A DNA stretch of 7,251 nt from Candidatus Moranbacteria bacterium UBA2206 (GCA_002328565.1 DCUU01000023.1:1-7251), one strand, 5' to 3'; numbered from the stretch's first letter, positions 1 through 5,323 are shown. The notes: a model not told the origin generated them from the sequence alone. Made by a program: numbers and translations.

Positions 1-878
1 TTCACCCCATGGACTATGTTGCTTCGCAACAACCGCCAAAGGCGGTAGTCCACGGGGTAAAGCATTTTGAACTTTCCAGTCCGATGAATCCAGATCAAAA
101 ATATGTTCGAGTCAGTTTTGTCCCGAATATTTTAAAAAACATTAAAACTAATCTCAAGAATTTTGAAAGTTTGAATATTTTTGAAATTGGTAAGGTATAC
201 CTTTGTCATCCTGAACTTGTTTCAGGATCTGGATTCCGGATCGAGTCCGGAATGACAACGGAAAAAAGAATGTTAGTGATGTCGCAAGTTCTTGAAAAGG
301 ACAAGGATGCCGAAACTTTTTATAGTTTGAAAGGTGCGGTAGAAAGTTTGTTAGAAAAGATTGGTGTGGACGAAAATGGAGGCTCAACCTCCATAATGGA
401 GGTTGAGCCTCCATTTCCTGCAACTTGGCATTTAACTAGAAGTGCGGAAATTTTGATAGACGGTGAAAAAATAGGAATGATAGGGGAAATTAACCCAATA
501 GTTTTGGGAAAATATAAGATTGGAAAAAGAGTGGCAGTTTGCGAATTGGACACCCAAAAATTACTCAAAATTTCCCAAAAAGAAATTGTCTATAAAACCC
601 TGCAAAAATTTCCAACTATTACCCGCGACATTTCCATGCTCGCCAAAAGCGAAACTAAAGCCATTGAAATTCAAAAACTGATCAAAAAAATCGGCGGAAA
701 TTTAGTCTTGAATGTCGAAATGTTCGATGTTTTTTTCAAAGACGGAGTAACGAGTTTTGCCTATCATATCGAATTTGGCGCGTCCGAGCGAACACTAGAA
801 AATGTTGAAGTGGATGAAGTGATGGGAAAAATCGTTGTAGGATTGGAAAAAGAATTGGGGCTGGAGATTAGAAAATAA
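1..878 (+). CDS. pheT: Phenylalanyl-tRNA synthetase beta subunit, C-terminal part (5' end outside window)
   Basis: PheT pairs with PheS in an alpha2-beta2 enzyme that charges tRNA-Phe in the cytoplasm. The reading frame is open from base 3, so the gene starts upstream; the ATG at base 9 lies inside a palindrome and is not a start. Visible in order: the core stretch FELSSPMNPDQKYVR (like the usual NPLSPDQ..LR), then IFEIGKVY, then a TWHLTRSAEI segment matching the family's HPGRSAEI, followed by GEINP. From about base 603 to the end is the FDX-ACB (anticodon-binding fold) domain, with KFPTITRDIS, EMFDVFF and the ending RTLENVEVDEVMGKIV..LEKELG. Three peptide stretches foreign to the family coincide with DNA palindromes at 4-58, 204-257 and 374-416, and the frame survives all three. 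valS follows 4 nt after the stop. The identity is firm; whether the insertions affect activity is unknown. Confidence 0.95.
   Translation, partial: HPMDYVASQQPPKAVVHGVKHFELSSPMNPDQKYVRVSFVPNILKNIKTNLKNFESLNIFEIGKVYLCHPELVSGSGFRIESGMTTEKRMLVMSQVLEKDKDAETFYSLKGAVESLLEKIGVDENGGSTSIMEVEPPFPATWHLTRSAEILIDGEKIGMIGEINPIVLGKYKIGKRVAVCELDTQKLLKISQKEIVYKTLQKFPTITRDISMLAKSETKAIEIQKLIKKIGGNLVLNVEMFDVFFKDGVTSFAYHIEFGASERTLENVEVDEVMGKIVVGLEKELGLEIRK
4..58. repeat. Palindromic element 1: two hairpins inside an outer stem, within pheT
   Basis: The outer stem pairs bases 4-16 with 46-58 (12 of 13 pairs, one A-C mismatch at 9/53). Inside are two perfect 6-bp hairpins with triloops, TGTTGC-TTC-GCAACA (17-31) and ACCGCC-AAA-GGCGGT (32-46, sharing base 46 with the outer stem). 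Virtually every base is in a stem or a triloop, giving a three-way junction. It may reach past the window's left edge. In the pheT frame it encodes PMDYVASQQPPKAVVHG, which has no counterpart in the PheT family as I know it. The structure is seen directly; mobility is inferred. Confidence 0.8.
204..257 (+). repeat. Palindromic element 2 (HPELVSGS type), in frame within pheT
   Basis: This 54-bp element (18 codons) has outer arms TGTCA (204-208) and TGACA (253-257). It holds two perfect 8-bp hairpins, ATCCTGAA/TTCAGGAT (208-215 with 221-228) and ATTCCGGA/TCCGGAAT (233-240 with 246-253). It encodes CHPELVSGSGFRIESGMT inside PheT between IFEIGKVY and the next conserved block. Peptides of this HPELVSGS kind recur in proteins of some CPR bacteria and resemble, in principle, Rickettsia palindromic elements inserted in genes. 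A second, inverted copy lies at 3930-3986. Confidence 0.88.
374..416. repeat. Palindromic element 3: perfect 21-bp inverted repeat within pheT
   Basis: Two perfect 21-bp arms (374-394 and 396-416) flank a single A at 395. Each arm is itself a hairpin, ATGGAGG/CCTCCAT, with loop CTCAA in the first and TTGAG in the second, so the element can fold as one long stem or as two side-by-side hairpins. It encodes NGGSTSIMEVEPPF, just before the conserved RSAEI block of PheT. Because of the symmetry the same peptide is also readable on the opposite strand. Its sequence is unrelated to elements 1 and 2, although the plan is the same. Confidence 0.9.
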
Positions 879-882
879 AAAA

Positions 883-3474
883 ATGATTAAAGAAATTCCA
901 AAAACATACGAAGCGAATAAATATGAGGATGAGATATATAAGCTCTGGGAGGGGAGTGGATTTTTTAATCCGGACAGAATAAAGTCTAAGAAAAAATATT
1001 GCAATATTTTGCCTCCGCCAAATGCTAATGGTGAACTTCATTTGGGGCATGCTTCGGGTTATACCGTGATGGATATTTTTGGGCGATATCACCGCATGAA
1101 AGGCGAGAAAGTTTTGCTCTATCCTGGAAAGGATCATGCGGGAATTCAGTCGCAGGTGGTGTACGAAAAAAAAATCAAAGCGGAGCGGGGGATTTCCCGA
1201 TACGATTTAGGTCGGGAAAAATTTTACAAAGAAATTTATGATTTTTGTATTGACCGATCAAATTATATGCGCGCTCAAGAAAAGAAAATCGGTATTAGCG
1301 CTGATTGGTCGCGGGAAAAATTTACGCTTGATCCGGAAGTGCTTTCTAAAGCGCTTGAGACTTTTGTCAAAATGGAAAAGGACGGCATGATTTATCGCGG
1401 AGAAAGAATAATAAATTGGTGTCCAAGATGTGCCACTGCTCTTTCTGATGTGGAAGTACTTCACAAAAAAACCGCTGGAAAATTATACTATATAAAATAT
1501 CCATTGAAAGATTCCAAGAAATTCATCACAGTCGCCACAACGCGTCCAGAAACAATGCTGGGCGATACGGCAGTAGCAGTTAATCCAAAAGACAAGCGTT
1601 ATGCAAGTTTGGCTGGAAAGATTGCGATTTTGCCTTTGCAAAACAGAGAAATTCCAATAATTTTTGATAGAAAAATTGAAATGGATTTTGGCACAGGTGC
1701 AGTGAAGATTACACCGGCGCATGATCCACTAGACTGGCAAATTGGTAAAGAGCATAAACTGCCGGAAATTCAAGTAATCAATGAAAAAGCTGAAATTACA
1801 AAATTGGGTGGAAAATATGCGGGACAAAAAATTGATGAAGCGCGAGAAAATATTTTGAGAGACTTAGCTGAGCTTGATTTAGTTGAAAAAATTGAAGAAA
1901 ATGAAATAAATAAATCAATTTGCGAGCGTTGCAAAGAAACGATTGAACCTTTGATTTCCAAACAATGGTTTGTAAATGTAGACGCGAAAAAATATTCCTT
2001 GAAAAAAGAATCTTTGAAAGCGATCAAAGCGGGAAAAATTGAAATTTATCCCAAAAATTTCGGAAAAATAATGGAGCAATGGTTTTCAAATCTTCATGAT
2101 TGGTGTATCTCGCGTCAAATCTGGTGGGGACCGCAAATTCCAGTTTGGTATTGTGAAAAGTGCGGTGAGGAAAATTATATCGTTTCCATTGAGAAGCCAA
2201 AAAAATGTCCCAAATGCAAAGGAGAAAAATTAACACAAGATCCGGATACTTTTGACACTTGGTTTTCTTCTGGTCAGTGGCCATACACTACACTGGGCTA
2301 TCCTAAGGAAAAGGATTATAAAAACTTTTATTCAACTGAGATGATGGTTACTGGGCGCGATTTACTTTTTTTCTGGGCGTCTAAGATGATTATGTTGGGA
2401 CTCTATCGAACTGGCAAGGTGCCTTTTAAGAATTTGTTTTTTACTGGTCTTGTTCGAGATAAGGATGGTTTGAAAATGTCAAAATCAAAAGGCAACGGAG
2501 TTGATCCATTGCAGATGATTGAAAAATATGGAGCGGATGCGCTTCGTATGATTCTTATTACTGATACAACACCAGGACTGGACATTCGAGTATATGAAGA
2601 AAAAATAGAAAAATATCGAAATTTCGTAACGAAGCTTTGGAATATTTATCGCTATAGTTTTAGCTCAAGTGATAATTTTAAATTAATAGAAAAAATTTCT
2701 GGGCATGATGTGAAAAGTTTGGCGGATCAATGGATTGTTTCTCGAGTTAATCAAGCGATTTTGGAAGCATCAAGAATGCTGGAGAGTAAAAACATCGCCA
2801 TGGCGGAAAATATTCTTATTAAATTTACCTGGGACGATTTGGCCAATTGGTATCTTGAAATTCACAAGCTCGAAAAAAATGATAAAGTTTTGGGATATGT
2901 TTTGGAAAAAATATTAAAACTTTGGCATCCATTTATGCCGTTTGTGACAGAGAAAATATATGGCGATGCGAATAGAAAAGCAAAAATGCTGATGGTTCAG
3001 AAATGGCCGGTGGCTGACAAAAAACTAATTGATAAAAAGGCGGAGAAAGAATTTCAAAATTTGCAAGAAATAATTGTTAAGATTCGAAATATTCGCTCGA
3101 GTTATCGCATTGCGCCAAGTGAAATTATAAGCGCATCTTCGCAAAAGCTGAAAAATCAAGAAATAATTGAAAAATTGGGGCGGGTTAAATTTGGCGAAAA
3201 AATAAAACAGGGGATTAATGTCTCTGAAAAGAATATTAGAATAATTTTGGATATTGCGGAGTTGATTGATGTGGAAAAAGAAAAGAAAAATTTTGACAAA
3301 GAAATTGCCAATTTGGAAAATTTGATTGCCAAAAACAGCGCTCTTCTCGCCAACAAAAATTTCCTCGCCAGCGCGCCAAAAGAAATTGTGGAAAATAATA
3401 AAATTAAACTTAGCGAATACAAGGAGAAATTAAAATCCCAAAAAGAGTTACTTGAAAATTTGCAAACGCTATAA
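883..3474 (+). CDS. valS: Valyl-tRNA synthetase
   Basis: Class I synthetase joining valine to tRNA-Val. The 863 residues are a normal length for the family. Seen in order: HIGH motif HLGH at 53-56 after PPPNANGEL; DHAGIQ at 84-89, typical of ValRS rather than IleRS; zinc-knuckle cysteines 180/183 and 347/350, plus 424/427 and 442/445, as in the Thermus-type enzyme. The CP1 editing domain has TTRPETMLGD from 219 and HDPLD at 280-284; Asp281 sits where the editing aspartate is expected. FDTWFSS is at 457-463 and KMSKS at 531-535. An anticodon-binding helical domain (around WIVSR) follows, and a lysine/glutamate-rich C-terminal coiled coil runs from about 797 to 863. The ATG at 883 follows the pheT stop by 4 nt, implying cotranscription. 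The nearest SD-like GGAG (863-866) is too far upstream to be convincing. A terminator lies about 200 nt after the stop. Confidence 0.97.
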   Translation: MIKEIPKTYEANKYEDEIYKLWEGSGFFNPDRIKSKKKYCNILPPPNANGELHLGHASGYTVMDIFGRYHRMKGEKVLLYPGKDHAGIQSQVVYEKKIKAERGISRYDLGREKFYKEIYDFCIDRSNYMRAQEKKIGISADWSREKFTLDPEVLSKALETFVKMEKDGMIYRGERIINWCPRCATALSDVEVLHKKTAGKLYYIKYPLKDSKKFITVATTRPETMLGDTAVAVNPKDKRYASLAGKIAILPLQNREIPIIFDRKIEMDFGTGAVKITPAHDPLDWQIGKEHKLPEIQVINEKAEITKLGGKYAGQKIDEARENILRDLAELDLVEKIEENEINKSICERCKETIEPLISKQWFVNVDAKKYSLKKESLKAIKAGKIEIYPKNFGKIMEQWFSNLHDWCISRQIWWGPQIPVWYCEKCGEENYIVSIEKPKKCPKCKGEKLTQDPDTFDTWFSSGQWPYTTLGYPKEKDYKNFYSTEMMVTGRDLLFFWASKMIMLGLYRTGKVPFKNLFFTGLVRDKDGLKMSKSKGNGVDPLQMIEKYGADALRMILITDTTPGLDIRVYEEKIEKYRNFVTKLWNIYRYSFSSSDNFKLIEKISGHDVKSLADQWIVSRVNQAILEASRMLESKNIAMAENILIKFTWDDLANWYLEIHKLEKNDKVLGYVLEKILKLWHPFMPFVTEKIYGDANRKAKMLMVQKWPVADKKLIDKKAEKEFQNLQEIIVKIRNIRSSYRIAPSEIISASSQKLKNQEIIEKLGRVKFGEKIKQGINVSEKNIRIILDIAELIDVEKEKKNFDKEIANLENLIAKNSALLANKNFLASAPKEIVENNKIKLSEYKEKLKSQKELLENLQTL

Positions 3475-3484
3475 AAAAGGAGGT

Positions 3485-3674
3485 TGATACTTTGCAGGTT
3501 TAATCGCCTAGATCGAACTGCAATATTTCTGGAAAAATAATTTTATTTGTAAGAACTATGCGGTTTCAGGCGAGGCACCTGAACCTGCGATGATTAGCAA
3601 GAATTTCAAGGTTTTTTGTTTTTAGTGGAGAGGAGAGAGTGTAAAACTTTATCGATAAAGTTGAGATTGGGTTG
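3485..3674 (+). other. Structured non-coding stretch between the valS stop and its terminator
   Basis: These roughly 190 nt contain no plausible gene. Hairpin A pairs TTGCAG (3492-3497) with CTGCAA (3518-3523). Hairpin B pairs 3560-3570 with 3578-3588 (10 of 11 positions, counting one G-U) around a 7-nt loop. GCAGGTT (3494-3500) is also perfectly complementary to AACCTGC (3582-3588), so A and B could be replaced by one long-range pairing. A third hairpin is the palindrome at 3645-3662, and the stretch ends in the terminator at 3675-3699. It could be the 3' UTR of the pheT-valS mRNA, a processed small RNA, or a decayed palindromic repeat. I see no T-box, tRNA, SRP or RNase P signature and no convincing internal promoter. 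Confidence 0.45.
3645..3662. repeat. Perfect 18-bp palindrome
   Basis: AACTTTATCGATAAAGTT is fully self-complementary. As RNA it gives a 7-bp stem with a TCGA tetraloop, 12 nt before the terminator stem. As DNA it could be a dimeric-protein binding site. No regulator is suggested by the neighbourhood. Confidence 0.6.
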
Positions 3675-3699
3675 AAAAGGCTTAAGGAAGCCTTTTTTT
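3675..3699 (+). terminator. Intrinsic terminator after valS
   Basis: AAAAGGCTT (3675-3683) pairs perfectly with AAGCCTTTT (3688-3696) around the loop AAGG, and the T run is seven long (3693-3699). It ends transcription of the pheT-valS unit and sits directly before the promoter at 3703. Confidence 0.88.
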
Positions 3700-3702
3700 G
3701 TG

Positions 3703-3731
3703 TTGACAAAAGACTAATTATATGCTACAAT
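3703..3731 (+). promoter_or_regulatory. Near-consensus housekeeping promoter (TTGACA, 17 bp, TACAAT)
   Basis: The -35 TTGACA (3703-3708) matches the sigma-70 consensus exactly. The spacer is the ideal 17 bp, and the -10 TACAAT (3726-3731) differs at one position. The predicted start is about 3738. It lies immediately after the valS terminator and more than 250 nt before tyrS, with another terminator in between. It therefore either drives a small RNA (3738-3876) or an attenuated tyrS leader. Confidence 0.8.
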
Positions 3732-3737
3732 TCATAG

Positions 3738-3876
3738 TCAAAAATCGTACATTAAAAATTCAACCAAAAATCGATTGCCCAGTTTTTGCCTTTAGTTAGT
3801 GATCTAATTTGAGGCAGAAATTGAGTAATTGAAATTGTAAAAAATGTAAAAAGCTTTTTTAACAGAGGCTTTTTTT
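3738..3876 (+). ncRNA. Candidate structured small RNA or tyrS leader
   Basis: This roughly 139-nt unit is bounded by a strong promoter (3703-3731) and an intrinsic terminator (3848-3876) and has no credible ORF. Its core is a long hairpin: 3771-3799 pairs with 3804-3832 over 29 positions, 27 of them paired (several G-U), with only T-T and C-A mismatches and a TGAT loop. Outside it, TACATT (3749-3754) can pair with AATGTA (3843-3848) across A-rich internal loops. The result is a rod with a closing stem, an A-rich bubble and a long terminal hairpin, loosely like 6S RNA but shorter and without any feature that proves this. The alternative is an attenuation leader for tyrS, but no T-box sequence is present. 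Start and end are predicted from promoter and terminator only. Confidence 0.5.
3848..3876 (+). terminator. Intrinsic terminator before tyrS
   Basis: Bases 3848-3858 pair with 3864-3874 (A5-T5, GC, then T-G/T-A pairs) around a 5-nt loop, followed by T's to 3876. It is weaker in GC than the valS terminator but has a good seven-base T run. It separates the 3703 promoter from tyrS, so readthrough or the second promoter at 3878 is needed to express tyrS. Confidence 0.65.
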
Positions 3877-3877
3877 C

Positions 3878-3917
3878 TTGCAAACAACTAATAATAATGC
3901 TAAATTTAGGATATAAT
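3878..3917 (+). promoter_or_regulatory. Probable tyrS promoter region with two -10 candidates
   Basis: TTGCAA (3878-3883), a 17-bp spacer and TAAATT (3901-3906) form one promoter-like pair. A perfect TATAAT (3912-3917) lies just downstream but lacks a good -35 at 17 bp. Either would start transcription at about 3913-3924, placing the palindromic repeat 3930-3986 in the tyrS 5' UTR. Which hexamer is used cannot be decided from sequence. Confidence 0.5.
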
Positions 3918-3929
3918 AATGTAAGCAAC

Positions 3930-3986
3930 TGTCATTCCGAACTTGATTCGGAATCTAAAAGATCCTGAAACGAGTTCAGGATGACA
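3930..3986 (-). repeat. Inverted second copy of palindromic element 2, in the tyrS leader
   Basis: The same plan as 204-257: outer arms TGTCA (3930-3934) and TGACA (3982-3986). Inside are hairpins ATTCCGAA/TTCGGAAT (3934-3941 with 3947-3954) and ATCCTGAA/TTCAGGAT (3962-3969 with 3975-3982). Read on the - strand it begins TGTCATCCTGAAC, as copy 1 does, so the two are in opposite orientation; the central spacer is slightly longer here (57 against 54 bp). It ends 10 nt before the tyrS ATG and fills the place where a ribosome binding site would be. Confidence 0.88.
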
Positions 3987-3996
3987 TTTTAAAAAT

Positions 3997-5205
3997 ATGA
4001 CAAAAATAATTACAGACGAAAAATTGGTGGATGAGGTTTTGGAGCGGGGAACGGAGGAAGTAATAGTGAAAGAGCATTTGAAAAAAAGAATGATGGCGGG
4101 AGAAAAATTGAGAATAAAATTAGGGATAGATCCGACTGGGTCAGTCCTTCATTTGGGACATGCTGTTGTTTTGAAAAAATTGAAACAATTTCAGGATTTG
4201 GGACACCAAGTAATTTTTTTGATTGGGGACTTTACGGCAAAAATTGGTGATCCAACGGGACGCTCATCAGCCAGAAAACCTCTCACCGATGAAGATGTGA
4301 AGAAAAATATGGAGAGTTATCAAAAACAAGCTGGCATTATGTTGGATATGGAAAAAGTAGAAGTGCGATATAATTCGGAGTGGCTGGCAAAGCTAAGTTT
4401 CAAAGAATTAATTGTGCTAACTTCAAAAATCACTTATGCACAAATGGCGCAACGCGCGGATTTCAAGGAAAGGATAAAAAATGATGTTGATCTTAGTATG
4501 CAGGAATTTATGTATCCGGCGATGCAAGGATATGATAGTGTAGTTCTCAAAGCGGATGTTGAATTAGGAGGCACTGATCAAAAATTTAATTTGCTTATGG
4601 GGCGACAATTACAAAAAAGATATGATCAGCAGCCACAGGACGTGCTTACCTGTCCACTTCTGGAAGGTCTTGGCGGAACAGACAAAATGAGCAAAAGTTT
4701 GAATAATTATATTTCTCTCACAGAAGAACCTAATTCTATGTTTGGAAAAGTAATGTCATTAACCGACGAATTAATTGGAAGATATTTTGAATTGTGTACG
4801 GAGATTTCAATGGATGAAATTGAAAAGATAAAAAAAGATTTGAAAGATGATAAAGTTAATCCACGAGATGTGAAAATAAAACTGGCGTATGAGATAACTA
4901 AAATTTATCATGGCGAAGAAAAAGCCGATGAAGCCAAGGAATATTTTGAAAAAGTAATTTCAAAAAAAGAAGTGCCAGAGATAGTAGCTTCTGTAGAGGT
5001 CTCTGTAGAGGATTCTATAATTGAGATAATGACAAAGGAAGGATTGGCGAAAAGCAATGGTGATGCCAAAAGAAAAATTGAACAAGGCGGAGTTTCACTG
5101 AATGGAGAAATAATAAAAGACATTCAAACTAAAATTTCGAAAGTTATGAATGGAAAAATTTTGAAAGTCGGGAAACGTGAGTTCCGAAAGATTGTTGTGA
5201 AGTAA
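3997..5205 (+). CDS. tyrS: Tyrosyl-tRNA synthetase, TyrZ type
   Basis: Class I synthetase charging tRNA-Tyr. The 402 residues are normal for the subfamily. The HIGH motif is HLGH at 52-55 after GIDPTGSVL. IGDFTAKIGDPTGRS follows and marks the TyrZ branch rather than the E. coli TyrS branch. YPAMQGYD (173-180) and the VELGGTDQKFN block shape the tyrosine pocket, and KMSKS is at 230-234. A charged linker leads to a C-terminal S4 RNA-binding domain from about 339, with AKSNGDAKRKIEQGGVSLNG. The linker carries a 12-bp tandem repeat (4990-5011) giving VEVSVED. The ATG at 3997 is chosen because it precedes the expected N-terminal helix; there is no Shine-Dalgarno, and a palindromic repeat ends just upstream. 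tyrS probably has its own promoter near 3878-3917. No clear terminator is seen before pdaD. Confidence 0.97.
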   Translation: MTKIITDEKLVDEVLERGTEEVIVKEHLKKRMMAGEKLRIKLGIDPTGSVLHLGHAVVLKKLKQFQDLGHQVIFLIGDFTAKIGDPTGRSSARKPLTDEDVKKNMESYQKQAGIMLDMEKVEVRYNSEWLAKLSFKELIVLTSKITYAQMAQRADFKERIKNDVDLSMQEFMYPAMQGYDSVVLKADVELGGTDQKFNLLMGRQLQKRYDQQPQDVLTCPLLEGLGGTDKMSKSLNNYISLTEEPNSMFGKVMSLTDELIGRYFELCTEISMDEIEKIKKDLKDDKVNPRDVKIKLAYEITKIYHGEEKADEAKEYFEKVISKKEVPEIVASVEVSVEDSIIEIMTKEGLAKSNGDAKRKIEQGGVSLNGEIIKDIQTKISKVMNGKILKVGKREFRKIVVK

Positions 5206-5207
5206 TG

Positions 5208-5216
5208 TTATCCACA
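5208..5216 (+). other. Single consensus DnaA-box sequence
   Basis: TTATCCACA matches the classical DnaA 9-mer exactly and lies 3 nt after the tyrS stop. I found no further boxes nearby and no replication genes in the window, so this is not an origin. It may be a chance match, a titration site, or a site regulating pdaD. Confidence 0.3.
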
Positions 5217-5220
5217 GCCC

Positions 5221-5248
5221 TTGCGTTATTTTTGAATGTATGTAAAAT
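5221..5248 (+). promoter_or_regulatory. Weak candidate promoter for pdaD
   Basis: TTGCGT (5221-5226), a 16-bp spacer and TAAAAT (5243-5248) lie in the very AT-rich gap between tyrS and pdaD. Other hexamer choices are possible in such AT-rich DNA, and cotranscription with tyrS cannot be excluded. Confidence 0.3.
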
Positions 5249-5278
5249 AAATTAGTTAATTATTTATATTCAGAGCAT

Positions 5279-5299
5279 AAAGTTATCTTGAATAACTTT
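5279..5299 (+). other. Hairpin in the pdaD leader
   Basis: AAAGTTAT (5279-5286) and ATAACTTT (5292-5299) form a perfect 8-bp stem with a 5-nt loop, 20 nt upstream of the pdaD ATG. There is no T run after it on either strand, so it does not look like a terminator. It could be a leader structure or an operator. Confidence 0.5.
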
Positions 5300-5311
5300 G
5301 CGAGAAGTTTA

Positions 5312-5323
5312 ATGAAAAAATGA
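5312..5323 (+). other. Three-codon mini-ORF (MKK) overlapping the pdaD start
   Basis: ATG AAA AAA TGA, where the TGA overlaps the pdaD ATG as ATGA. The weak SD-like GAGAAG (5302-5307) is 4 nt before this ATG but 12 nt before the pdaD ATG, so ribosomes might initiate here and restart. It may equally be chance in A-rich sequence. Confidence 0.2.

Noticed and set aside
1..416. CRISPR array, suggested by several repeats close together
   Set aside because: The repeats differ in sequence, have no uniform spacers, and lie within a coding gene.
154..568. Minus-strand open frames opposite pheT, with peptides such as NGGSTSIMEVEPPF
   Set aside because: They arise from the symmetry of the palindromes and from the antisense of pheT. 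They have no start context and no recognisable family.
883..3474. Isoleucyl- rather than valyl-tRNA synthetase
   Set aside because: DHAGIQ, the TTRPETMLGD/HDP editing block, Thermus-like zinc knuckles and the C-terminal coiled coil fit ValRS.
3558..3626. Two 11-codon ORFs (ATG at 3558 and ATG at 3590) in the valS-tyrS gap
   Set aside because: Very short and without an SD; the first overlaps hairpin B and the second begins just after it, so structure explains the stretch better.
3738..3996. T-box riboswitch controlling tyrS
   Set aside because: The location and the terminator fit, but no T-box sequence (GGTGGNACC-like) or recognisable specifier stem is present.
3475..3996. tRNA, SRP RNA, RNase P RNA or tmRNA gene
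   Set aside because: No T-loop GGTTCGA-type motif, SRP GGAAG core, RNase P conserved regions or tmRNA ends could be found.
5279..5299. Terminator for tyrS
   Set aside because: The hairpin is AT-rich and has no T run after it on either strand.
5208..5319. Replication origin, suggested by a DnaA box next to AT-rich DNA
   Set aside because: Only one box, with no dnaA/dnaN or other replication genes nearby.
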